Positions 42,864 to 51,183 of a DNA stretch of 64,000 nucleotides are shown here, in pieces. Origin of the DNA: Contendibacter sp031732755 (lineage in GTDB: Bacteria; Pseudomonadota; Gammaproteobacteria; Competibacterales; Competibacteraceae). Under the pieces are notes generated by a model. The model did not search any database. It had not been told where the DNA came from and saw only the letters and a program-made list of their open reading frames with translations. How positions within the stretch are numbered: the first letter of the stretch is position 1; every line of letters starts with the position of its first letter. The position numbers were made by a program, and so were the translations under genes. Where the stretch lies: NCBI GenBank assembly GCA_031732755.1, contig JAVMKI010000059.1, positions 35,221-99,220 on the forward strand. The letters are read 5' to 3'.

Positions 42864-44825
42864 ATGAAAACCGACCTCATCACTTCCATGGCTTTGCTTT
42901 GGGGCGCTACGGGACTGTTCGTCGCCGATGTTCGAGTTGCCCTGGCGGCGGACGGCGACCGGGATAGCGATTTCCCGCAAGTGCTGACGCCATCGCGGTT
43001 GCCCCAGCGCCTCGATGAGGCGCCCAGCACGGTCACCATCATCGACCGGGCGATGATCGAAGCGTCTGGCGCTCGACGGTTGGTCGATGTCCTGCGGTTG
43101 GTGCCGGGTCTCCAGGTGGGTTACAAGAACAACAGCCTGCCGACGGCTACCTACCACGGTTTGTCCGACGAGTACGCGCGGCGGATGCTGCTGCTGCTGA
43201 ACGGACAGCGGATTTTTCAGTACTCGCGCGGGGTGATCGAGTGGAACAACCTGCCCATTCCACTAGAGAACATCGAACGCATCGAGGTCGTTCGGGGGCC
43301 GGCCGCGGCGGCCTACGGTTCCAACGCCCTGCAGGCAGTGATCAACATCCAGACCGGCAGCCCGGCCGAGTACCCGGGTCTTTCAGCCCAAATCGCGGGT
43401 GGCAGCGATGGCATCGCGGATGGGTTCCTGCGGTACGGCGGACGGGTAGGCGTCATGGACTACACCCTGTCCCTGTCGAGCGTGGGGGACAGCGGCTACC
43501 CCGGCGTCTACGACGACCGGCGCAACACCAGCCTGTCGTTCATGGGCGACGTGCCGTTCGAAGCGGGCGGCGAATTAAAACTGCAAGCCGGGTTCGCGCG
43601 CGGCGACTACGGGATTGAGAATCCCGAGTCCACCTCTTCGGAACCCGCGCGAGATTTCCCGGTCACCGACAACTTCCAGAGTCTCCAGTGGCGGAAACCC
43701 GGAACCCGGAAAGACGAATGGACGCTGACCCTGTCACACAACGCTTTTCATTACGGCGACCGGGGGTTTCGTAACGACCAGCTCCTTCCCGGCGTTACGT
43801 TGCAATTCGATTACGACATTGAGGAAGAACGCTACGAGGCCGACGTCCAGTACATTCGCCGTTTTTCCGATCGATGGCGCACCAGGGCTGGATTCGGCTA
43901 TTACCAGGAAAGGGTCCGCTCGCCGTTTTACTTCGATACCGACGCCACGCTGAGCAACGAGGTATCCTGGCTGGCGGGCCACGGTGAATACCGGATCGAT
44001 CCCGCCTGGGTGCTGAACGCGGGCGCCATGCTGGAATATTCTTCGCTGACGGCATCCTGGCTGTTCCTGCCCCGGTTCTCGGTCCACTATCACGTGGACG
44101 ACTGGCAAACCCTGCGCTTGGCCTATTCGACGGGCTCGCGCCAACCCACGCTCTACGAGAACGATGGCCGAGCTGTCATTCGCGCGGTGAACGTACCGCT
44201 GACGATCTACCGCGTCATTGCCAGCGGTGGCCTCAACCCCGAAATCAACCGCTCCCTGGAGGTGGGCTATCACTGGCAGGCCGAATGGAATCAGTTCGAT
44301 GTGCGTCTGTTTCAAGAACATTATTCCGATTATATCGGGACCTACTACCGACCTGCACCCGACGTACCGACGGCGTTGCCGGGGGTGGTCCTGGACTTTG
44401 CCAACGACGACCCGATCATGGTTCGCGGGCTGGAAGCGCAATGGGATTGGCGCAACCTGTCGGGTACCCGGCTGTTCGCCAGCTACGCTCTGACCACCAT
44501 CGACGCCTCGGGGACCCGCTATGATGCCGGCTACGAAGACAGCGCGCCGCGCCACGGACTGGGGTTGTTGGCCAGCCAGGAGTTCGGCAACGGCTGGCAG
44601 GCGAGCTTGAACTACGACTATCAGTCCGGGATGCAGTGGTACCGCGATCGGCCGATCGACGGCTATCATCAACTGGGCGTGCGGCTGGCCAAACGATTCA
44701 AACTCGGCTCCACGCCGGTCACCGCCGAATTGGTCGGCGCCAATCTGCTGGGACCGGTCAGTGATTACCTGCCGAACCGCGAGTGGGACCGAAGCGTGTT
44801 CCTACGGTTTAGCCTGGACCGTTAG
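42864..44825 (+). CDS. TonB-dependent outer-membrane receptor
   Basis: The 653-residue protein has a signal peptide (ADVRVALAADGD), a TonB-box-like region followed by the plug domain (VTIIDRAMIEASGARRLVDV, RMLLLLNGQRIFQYSRG, IERIEVVRGPAAAAYGSNAL) and a 22-strand barrel ending FLRFSLDR. It takes up or senses a scarce ligand such as a siderophore, cobalamin or another large molecule. No signalling extension precedes the plug. It is the first gene of a sensory cassette with a binding protein and hybrid kinase. No riboswitch could be supported in the leader. Confidence 0.93.
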   Translation: MKTDLITSMALLWGATGLFVADVRVALAADGDRDSDFPQVLTPSRLPQRLDEAPSTVTIIDRAMIEASGARRLVDVLRLVPGLQVGYKNNSLPTATYHGLSDEYARRMLLLLNGQRIFQYSRGVIEWNNLPIPLENIERIEVVRGPAAAAYGSNALQAVINIQTGSPAEYPGLSAQIAGGSDGIADGFLRYGGRVGVMDYTLSLSSVGDSGYPGVYDDRRNTSLSFMGDVPFEAGGELKLQAGFARGDYGIENPESTSSEPARDFPVTDNFQSLQWRKPGTRKDEWTLTLSHNAFHYGDRGFRNDQLLPGVTLQFDYDIEEERYEADVQYIRRFSDRWRTRAGFGYYQERVRSPFYFDTDATLSNEVSWLAGHGEYRIDPAWVLNAGAMLEYSSLTASWLFLPRFSVHYHVDDWQTLRLAYSTGSRQPTLYENDGRAVIRAVNVPLTIYRVIASGGLNPEINRSLEVGYHWQAEWNQFDVRLFQEHYSDYIGTYYRPAPDVPTALPGVVLDFANDDPIMVRGLEAQWDWRNLSGTRLFASYALTTIDASGTRYDAGYEDSAPRHGLGLLASQEFGNGWQASLNYDYQSGMQWYRDRPIDGYHQLGVRLAKRFKLGSTPVTAELVGANLLGPVSDYLPNREWDRSVFLRFSLDR

Positions 44826-44830
44826 TCCTC

Positions 44831-45829
44831 TTGAAAACGCGCCTTGCCACAATGGGTTGGAGACTGCTAACCCTGATTTTGGTCATGCTCTGCGCTCAGG
44901 CCCGTTCCGCCACGCTCTTGTTTGTCGCCAATGGTGATTCACCCGAGCACCGCGAGTTCCTGGCGCGACAACGCCAATGGCAAGCCGGGGCCGATCTATT
45001 GGCCCTCGATACGGTCGAGGCCCAGGGAACCCGTTTGATGGGGTTGGTGGTCTGGCTGAAATCGGCCTCATCGCCGCGGAAGTCATTACCGGCGCGCGTA
45101 GCTATGCAAGCCTTGATGCGGACGGGATCTCCCACCTTGGCCGATCTGTGCCAGCAGGTCGACGTCGTGGTGGCCGTGGCTGGGGATGCGGCGCGCGCGG
45201 CAGAGCAAAACTGCTCCATCCCTTTGCTAATGGTGCTGGTGCCGGATTCGCAGCTCCAACCGCTTCTCGATCAGAGCCGGGGGCCGGCTCGTACCGCCAT
45301 CTACCAGGAAGCGGACCCGACGGCGAACCTGCGGTTGATTCGGGAGCTGTTGCCCAAGGCCATCACCGTGGGCGTGTTGGTATCTCCGCGGCAGGCCGGG
45401 TTATCCGGCCTGCGCGCGGAAGCGCATCGTTTGCAGTTCAAATTGGAGGAAATCACCGCCACCAACGACGAAGAGGCGGTTCGGGCGTTGCGCAACCGCG
45501 TCAGCGCGCTCGACGCCGTGCTGTTGCTCCCCGATCTTCAGCTGATCAACGCCTGGTCCTTGAAACCGATTCTGTTGATGACGATTCGCCAGATGGTGCC
45601 CACCTTTGGGGGTCCCACCGCCGATTACGTGCGGGCGGGCGTGCTGGCGGCCGCCGTTCCCGACCTCGACCGCCTGCCCGCGCAGATCGTGGCGGTCGCC
45701 CGGCGCCTGGCGAGCGGCGTGGTTCCCGCCCCGGTCTATCCGGAGGCGACCCGGGTGGTCGTCAACCCCACCGTGGCCGGCGTGCTGTCCATCGTGATTC
45801 CACCCACCTGGAACGCTCATGCTGAGTAA
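44831..45829 (+). CDS. Periplasmic ABC-type substrate-binding protein, no transporter nearby
   Basis: The protein of up to 332 residues has a signal peptide (LLTLILVMLCAQARSA) and an ABC_sub_bind/type 1 periplasmic binding fold: VVVAVAGDAARAAEQNC, PLLMVLVPDSQ, ITVGVLVSPRQAGLSGLRAE. TTG 44831 lies 5 bp past the receptor stop; ATG 44852 is an alternative with a shorter n-region. The stop overlaps the hybrid kinase gene, so the protein probably presents a ligand to that kinase instead of an ABC transporter. No permease or ATPase gene is near. Confidence 0.8.
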   Translation: MKTRLATMGWRLLTLILVMLCAQARSATLLFVANGDSPEHREFLARQRQWQAGADLLALDTVEAQGTRLMGLVVWLKSASSPRKSLPARVAMQALMRTGSPTLADLCQQVDVVVAVAGDAARAAEQNCSIPLLMVLVPDSQLQPLLDQSRGPARTAIYQEADPTANLRLIRELLPKAITVGVLVSPRQAGLSGLRAEAHRLQFKLEEITATNDEEAVRALRNRVSALDAVLLLPDLQLINAWSLKPILLMTIRQMVPTFGGPTADYVRAGVLAAAVPDLDRLPAQIVAVARRLASGVVPAPVYPEATRVVVNPTVAGVLSIVIPPTWNAHAE

Positions 45830-48224
45830 GTTTTACCGCCGTCTCTCGATTCGCGCCCAGATTCTGATCGTGGCGATTGCCCCGACGCTGATCGTGACCC
45901 TGATCCTGGTGGTGCTGGCGTATCGGGACAACGTGGCGCAGGGCCAGCAGACCTTGCACCGGCAGGGAACCCTGCTGGCCGCCCAACTGGCCGCCAACCT
46001 TGAGTATCCCCTGTTCACGGGCGCCACCGAGCAGCTTCCCACCCTGATTCAAGCCATGGTGAAGCCGGCCGCGACGGTGCTGGGCACCGAGGTGATTCGG
46101 GTCACGGTGCTCGGCAAGGATCAGCGGATTGTGTACGCCGACCCCAACGCGGCGGTCCCGGCGCCAGCGCCGCTGGACGGAGATCCCCTGCTGGCGCCGA
46201 ACGCGTTCCCCACCGACCGCCAGCGTTTCGTAGCCCCCATCTATTTGGAACCGCTGGCGCTGCCGGCGCCAGCCCCCCTGGAGAAGCGCTACCTGGGCGC
46301 GGTCGAACTGGAACTCGCCACGGCGCCCGTGCAAATCGAGCAGAGCCAACATTTCCTGCGGAACATTGGGCTGGTTTCGATCACTTTCGTAGCCGGACTC
46401 ATCCTGGCCTGCTGGACCGGCTACCGGCTGGCCCGCTCCCTCCGGCAAACCGCGCGCGCCATCGAGCGGATCAAGGGCGGCGATTTGTCCGTGCGATTAT
46501 CCCGAACCGAAGTGAACGAAATCGGCATTTTGCAGGACGGGGTGAACCTGTTGGCCGAGACCATCGCGGGGGAACAAGCCCGGCTCGAAAACGAACTCAC
46601 CAAGGTCCGCGGCGAATACGACCAGGTGTTGGCTCGCTTGCAGGTACAAACCCAAACCGCCGAACAGGCCAATCAGGCCAAGAGTCTGTTCCTGGCCAAG
46701 GTCTCGCACGAAATGCGCACGCCGTTGTATTCGATCCAGGGATTGGCGGAACAGTTGCTGCGCGCTGTCTCCAACCCCGAGGAAGAGCGGACGGTCCAGA
46801 CGCTGCTGGGGGCGGTGCGGACGCTGAACAACACCATCAGTGACATTCTCGACTTCACTCAGCTGGAGCGTGGCAAATACACGCCTCATTTCGAACTGCT
46901 GGATCTTTGGGCCGAAATCGAGCAGGTCATCGAAACGATCGCGCCCCTGGCGGCTCGGCAGCGCCTGTATCTGGATGTCATCGTCGAGCCGCGCACGCCA
47001 ACCACCGTCTGGAGCGACAGCCGGGCGCTTCGGGCGATCGTGACCAACCTGATCGCCAATGCGGTGAAATTCACGGAAAGGGGCGGTATCTGCATTCGGC
47101 TGAGCGCGTCTTCCGGTCCAACCGACGGTTCGGTACTGGTTTACCTACGGGTTCAAGATACCGGTCGCGGCATTCCCGCCGACCAGATGGCCACCATTTT
47201 CGCGCCGTTCGAACAAGTGGACGGCGCTCTCAATCGGCGCTACGGCGGTACCGGGCTGGGATTGTCGATCGTCGAGGGTTACTGCGATGTTCTCAACGGC
47301 CACATCGGTGTCGAAAGCCGTCTGGGGCAAGGCACGACCTTTACGGTGACCCTGCCCTTTAGCCGAGTCGATCCGAATCCGCACGCTCCTCTCAATCTGC
47401 CGAGGAAATGGCAAGCCCTGGTGGTCGACGACCGCCCCAGTTTCCGCGAGTCGGTTCGTTGCCGCCTCGAGAACCTCGGTCTGGCGGTGACGGAACAGCC
47501 GGGGCCGGCGGCGATGTTGAATGCCCGACCGCCTCCCGCCCTCGGCTACGACCTGCTCGTCGCGCAAAACGTGTCCGCTGTGCCCCCTCAGACCCGATCT
47601 GAACAGATCGAGCACTGGCATGACTGGGCGCAATACATTATCAGCCTGGAAACAGGGCCTTTGCCGTCGCCGCCCTCCGTGCTGGACCACAGCGGTATCA
47701 GTCTCGTCCTGAGTGCGGCCATCACTCGGGCGGCGTGGTACGCCGAACTCAGCCCCCTGCTCGCCAACGTGCGACTGGAAGAGAAAACCGTCCCTCATCA
47801 TCGCCGGCGGCGACACTTTCTCACCGGCAAAACCGTACTGGTGGTCGAAGACTTCGAACTCAACCTTGAGATCATGACCCGCCAGTTGCGCCGGCATGGC
47901 CTGCGGGTTTTAGAGGCCAGCGACGCGGACGAGGCGATGCGGAAGGCAACCTGTCCCGACCTGCGACTGATCCTCATGGATATCCAGATGCCGGGGACCG
48001 ACGGCGTCGCCGCCATCCAGGCCATCCGCGCCCTGCCTGCCGGCGCGGGCCTCCCTATTCTGGCGTTCACGGCCAGTGCGGACCAACCGACCCATCATCG
48101 CGCGATGGCGGCTGGCGCGAACGGCGTACTGGTCAAACCGCTCAGCGAGGAGGAGTTGATCAACGCGGTGTACGAGACGCTGTTGGGATTCGATGCACCG
48201 CTCGTGACGATTCCCACCACCTGA
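45819..48224 (+). CDS. Hybrid histidine kinase (BarA/GacS-like) with two receiver regions
   Basis: The 801-residue protein has transmembrane helices at the start (ILIVAIAPTLIVTLILVVLA) and near residue 185. The domains in order are HAMP (RAIERIKGGDLSVRL), HisKA (LAKVSHEMRTPLYSIQGLAE), HATPase (NLIANAVKF, GGTGLGLSIVEGYC), a degenerate receiver-like domain (ALVVDDRPSFRESVRCRLEN) and a C-terminal receiver (VLVVEDFELNLEIMTRQLRR, acceptor in LILMDIQMPGTDG). It should pass phosphate to the Hpt protein and NarL-type regulator encoded 1 kb further. The periplasmic part may contact the binding protein whose gene it overlaps. Confidence 0.92.
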   Translation: MLSKFYRRLSIRAQILIVAIAPTLIVTLILVVLAYRDNVAQGQQTLHRQGTLLAAQLAANLEYPLFTGATEQLPTLIQAMVKPAATVLGTEVIRVTVLGKDQRIVYADPNAAVPAPAPLDGDPLLAPNAFPTDRQRFVAPIYLEPLALPAPAPLEKRYLGAVELELATAPVQIEQSQHFLRNIGLVSITFVAGLILACWTGYRLARSLRQTARAIERIKGGDLSVRLSRTEVNEIGILQDGVNLLAETIAGEQARLENELTKVRGEYDQVLARLQVQTQTAEQANQAKSLFLAKVSHEMRTPLYSIQGLAEQLLRAVSNPEEERTVQTLLGAVRTLNNTISDILDFTQLERGKYTPHFELLDLWAEIEQVIETIAPLAARQRLYLDVIVEPRTPTTVWSDSRALRAIVTNLIANAVKFTERGGICIRLSASSGPTDGSVLVYLRVQDTGRGIPADQMATIFAPFEQVDGALNRRYGGTGLGLSIVEGYCDVLNGHIGVESRLGQGTTFTVTLPFSRVDPNPHAPLNLPRKWQALVVDDRPSFRESVRCRLENLGLAVTEQPGPAAMLNARPPPALGYDLLVAQNVSAVPPQTRSEQIEHWHDWAQYIISLETGPLPSPPSVLDHSGISLVLSAAITRAAWYAELSPLLANVRLEEKTVPHHRRRRHFLTGKTVLVVEDFELNLEIMTRQLRRHGLRVLEASDADEAMRKATCPDLRLILMDIQMPGTDGVAAIQAIRALPAGAGLPILAFTASADQPTHHRAMAAGANGVLVKPLSEEELINAVYETLLGFDAPLVTIPTT

Positions 48225-48234
48225 GTCCGCGACG

Positions 48235-49110
48235 ATGTTGTCGATCCTGTTGCTTGGTGGAGGTGGGCTGTACTGGTGGGGTTTGATCGTCGACCAGCGC
48301 ATCGCCGTGCTGGCCGGCGCGGGTGCGCTGGGTGGGGCCTTGATCCTGCTGGTCGGTCAAGGCGGGATCGCGCCGGCCGCGTTCCCGGCCGTGGTGCTCG
48401 CCGCTGGCCTGGCGGGGTCGCTCAAGTGGGTTCATCAGCCGGTCTGGCAGGCGGTGGGCTGGCCACTCTATGTGCTGATCGTGCTGGCCTTGGGATTTCG
48501 GCTGTTGCCAGGGTTCGCCCCCGTGCCCGTGTTGGCAACTCCCGGAGCGGGGAACCTGTCTATGGTTTGGTTCACTCCCGAAAAGCTGCTGTTGCTGGGG
48601 CTGGTGCCGCCGCTGGTCCTGACGCCGGTGACGCCGGTGGCGCCGGCGTCAGGGTGGTTCGGCCGCGACCGACCCCGACTGACGGTTGCCCTGATCCTGG
48701 GAATCACTTTGCTGGCGCTGATCCCCCTGGCGCTGGCGCTCGGTTTCACGCGACCGGGATGGGCGGCGGGATCGTTGCCGGTTCTGGTCTACCGGCTTGT
48801 CGACCATCTGGTGTTCACGTGCGTGCTGGAAGAAAGCTTCTTTCGGGGGATCGTGCAAACGGCGCTGATTCGGGGGTTCGCCGACCGGGGATGGTCACAG
48901 GCCGCGCCGTTGGGGATTATCGCTGCGTCCCTGTTCTTCGGCGGGGCGCATGTTGGGGGCGGTGCTGCTTTCATGCTGCTGGCGACTATCGCCGGTCTCG
49001 GTTATGGCGTCGCGTACTACCTGACCGGGCGCATTCAGGATGCCGTCGCCGTCCATTTCGCCGTCAATGCCATTTACCAGCTTTTCCTTTCGGAGCCAGC
49101 CGTTCGGTGA
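48235..49110 (+). CDS. CPBP-family intramembrane metalloprotease
   Basis: The 291-residue protein has about eight membrane helices. The catalytic motifs are CVLEESFFRGIVQTAL (EExxxR) and FFGGAHVGGGAAF (FxxxH), then VAVHFAVNAIYQ (HxxxN). Such proteases cleave membrane proteins or act in CAAX-like processing. It follows the hybrid kinase after 10 bp in the same operon and may process a component of the signalling chain. The N-terminal third is only hydrophobic and weakly conserved. Confidence 0.88.
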   Translation: MLSILLLGGGGLYWWGLIVDQRIAVLAGAGALGGALILLVGQGGIAPAAFPAVVLAAGLAGSLKWVHQPVWQAVGWPLYVLIVLALGFRLLPGFAPVPVLATPGAGNLSMVWFTPEKLLLLGLVPPLVLTPVTPVAPASGWFGRDRPRLTVALILGITLLALIPLALALGFTRPGWAAGSLPVLVYRLVDHLVFTCVLEESFFRGIVQTALIRGFADRGWSQAAPLGIIAASLFFGGAHVGGGAAFMLLATIAGLGYGVAYYLTGRIQDAVAVHFAVNAIYQLFLSEPAVR

Positions 49111-49181
49111 CTTTCCATCCCCTGGTGGATAAATGGTGAATGCACCCGGTTAACCCACTGGGTTACGTTGATTTGTACCGT

Positions 49182-49277
49182 GAGTCGGTAAGTCAATGAG
49201 TCGGTAAGTCAATAAGTTTATGAGTCAATGAGTCGATAAGTCAGTGAAGCTTTATGTCAGTGAGTCAGTAAGTTGGT
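49182..49277. repeat. GAGT tetramer array C
   Basis: The stretch runs in 4-bp phase: GAGT or AAGT boxes alternate with CGGT, CAAT, TTAT, CGAT and CAGT, with one break at 49246-49257. It fills the gap between convergent genes and overlaps the last codons of the Hpt gene. It has the same orientation as array A and the opposite to array B. Confidence 0.83.
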
Positions 49278-49682
49278 GCTGGACTTCAGCCAGGCCAGCA
49301 CTGCGGCCTCGCCAGGCTCCAGAGCGGCCTGGATCGCCTCGTTGAGTGCCGTCAATGCCGGTGCGGTCTCCTCCGGGGGTGCGTGGTTGGTGAGATGGGA
49401 TTCGAAGGTTCGCGCCGCGGTGCCAATCCGCTCGAAGCCGAGATAAAGGCCGCCCGAACATAAGCGGTGAACACAGGTTCGAAATCGCTCCGTATCCCGC
49501 AGGACTTCCGCAGGGTTCAAGTCGGCGCGAGCGGTGGCCAGGATGGTCAGAAACCGCTTGACCATGTCCTCGGCGACAGCGGGATCATCGCCGGCGGCGG
49601 CGAGAGCCTGGGTGGCATTCAATACATCGCCGAGTCTCATCGCGTTGGTAACCCACGGGTGAACCATCGTTCGGCACTGCAA
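49257..49682 (-). CDS. Histidine phosphotransfer (Hpt) domain protein
   Basis: The protein of about 141 residues is a helical bundle with the candidate phospho-His in FRTCVHRLCSGGLYLGFERI near residue 72, a variant of the usual HxLKG motif. It would bridge the hybrid kinase and the NarL-type regulator. The ORF starts at TTG 49682; ATG 49667 and ATG 49640 are alternatives. It is 8 bp behind the regulator gene in one operon. Its C-terminus (SSTNLLTH) is encoded by repeat array C, so the end may have been altered by the repeat. Confidence 0.68.
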   Translation of the reverse strand: MQCRTMVHPWVTNAMRLGDVLNATQALAAAGDDPAVAEDMVKRFLTILATARADLNPAEVLRDTERFRTCVHRLCSGGLYLGFERIGTAARTFESHLTNHAPPEETAPALTALNEAIQAALEPGEAAVLAWLKSSTNLLTH

Positions 49683-49690
49683 GGAAACGG

Positions 49691-50344
49691 TCAGAGTGTC
49701 GTTTCCTTCAGTAGCCGATAACGGATAGCCAAGTGCGTCATTTCGACATCGTTTCTAACCCCGAGTTTGTTGCGAATCCGATCTCGATGGGCGTAGATCG
49801 TCTTGGGACTCACATGGAGCAATCGCGCCAAATCTTCGGGTAGGCGTCCCTTGACCAGCAAAGTGAAAATCTCCAGTTCGCGATTGCTCAAAACAACCAG
49901 CGGGTCGCTGCTGGAACCTGATCCCACCGCCTCCAAGCTGTCCACCAGGGTGGGAGAGAAATACGTCCGGCCCTGGTGGACGGTATGGATGGCCTCGCGG
50001 ATGTCGGTGGATGCCCGTTCCTTGGCGACATAACCTCGCGCGCCCGCCGCCCGCAGCCGTTGTGGCCAGGGCGGCTGGGTCAGGACGGACAGCACGATCA
50101 CTTGTGGGGGATGCGGCAATGTCAGCAGGCGCGCCGTCACTTCCACTCCACTCAACTCGGGCATGTCGACATCCACGACGGCTACGTCCGGTTGCCAGAC
50201 GCGCGCCTGGCGGAGTGCATCCAGGCCGTTATCCAGGTCGGCGACGACCTTGATTTCCGGATCGTGGGAGAGCACCGCCTTTAACCCGATGCGAATCAGT
50301 TCCTGGTCATCGACCAACATCACGGTGATCATGCGCCCGGCCAC
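49691..50344 (-). CDS. NarL/UvrY-type response regulator
   Basis: The 217-residue protein has a receiver (VMLVDDQELIRIGLKAVLSH, acceptor in VAVVDVDMPELSGVEV, Lys in GYVAKERAS) and a LuxR-type helix-turn-helix (LSNRELEIFTLLVKGRLPED, then VSPKTIYAHRDRIRNKLGVR). It resembles GacA/UvrY. With the Hpt and hybrid kinase genes next to it, a four-step phosphorelay is likely. Targets are unknown. Confidence 0.92.
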   Translation of the reverse strand: MAGRMITVMLVDDQELIRIGLKAVLSHDPEIKVVADLDNGLDALRQARVWQPDVAVVDVDMPELSGVEVTARLLTLPHPPQVIVLSVLTQPPWPQRLRAAGARGYVAKERASTDIREAIHTVHQGRTYFSPTLVDSLEAVGSGSSSDPLVVLSNRELEIFTLLVKGRLPEDLARLLHVSPKTIYAHRDRIRNKLGVRNDVEMTHLAIRYRLLKETTL

Positions 50345-50476
50345 CCCGCGACAAAATGTAGGAATATTCCTAAAACAGTGTAGGAGGATTCTGCATTTGC
50401 CGTTAGCCCCTTGGAAACCCGGTAGCGACGGGATAAAGATGAATCAAAGTCGCCTACTGCCTCGGAGGTGCGTGCC

Positions 50477-50893
50477 ATGGGTAATCACCGCAGGAAAATT
50501 TCGGCGCCCGATTCAGACCTGCATTTTCGCGTGGCGATGGACGTCCTGGAAACAGTGGAGTATCTCGAAGCTTGCGGCGAGCCGGTGACGCCGGACACCC
50601 TGTATCAGCGGCTGCAATCGCCGCCCAGCGGCGATCCCACCATCACGATTTCCCGCATCGAACAAGGATTGACCCAAGTCCGGTTCTGGCGGGAGCAGTT
50701 TGTCACTCGTGACATCGTCCACCACCGGCGCCAGCTTGCCACCCTGGCGAACCAGGTCCGGGGCGAAATCTGGCGGCTGCAGCAATATCAGTACTATTTC
50801 GATGACCTCTTGCGCCACGCCGACGCGCTGCTGAAAGCCACCTTGACGCTTCCCCCGGAGTCTTCAGCAGAGGCGGTTGGCCCTCTGCGGTAG
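50477..50893 (+). CDS. Hypothetical helical protein
   Basis: The 138-residue protein starts MGNHRRKISAPDSDLHFRVA and has two long helical stretches with many Gln and Arg residues (HHRRQLATLANQVRGEIWRL). GGAGGT ends seven bases ahead of ATG 50477, which is why I prefer it to GTG 50468. It is divergent from the regulator gene. No family is recognised; a small DNA-associated plasmid protein is possible. Confidence 0.6.
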   Translation: MGNHRRKISAPDSDLHFRVAMDVLETVEYLEACGEPVTPDTLYQRLQSPPSGDPTITISRIEQGLTQVRFWREQFVTRDIVHHRRQLATLANQVRGEIWRLQQYQYYFDDLLRHADALLKATLTLPPESSAEAVGPLR

Positions 50894-51183
50894 CAATGTC
50901 GCACGTACCGCTCCTCGAACGACGCTTGGTCAAAATAGTATCGCCCGACCAGAAAGTCCCATGATGAGCGTCAAAGTGCGCGGCTTACTCACGAGAACGG
51001 GGCTCTGGGAATGAATCGATGTGCCGGTAATTGGTTTCACGGCATGATCAACGCTCCGGCGGCATCCGCGCTGTTGCCACCAACCTCGCGTTACTCGCGC
51101 AACCACGATTCGCCCGCGCCGCAGTCCGCTCTTCCCATCGCCCGCGCCACTATCGCAGGGTCATGTCGGCTTCGGGAGCGGTC

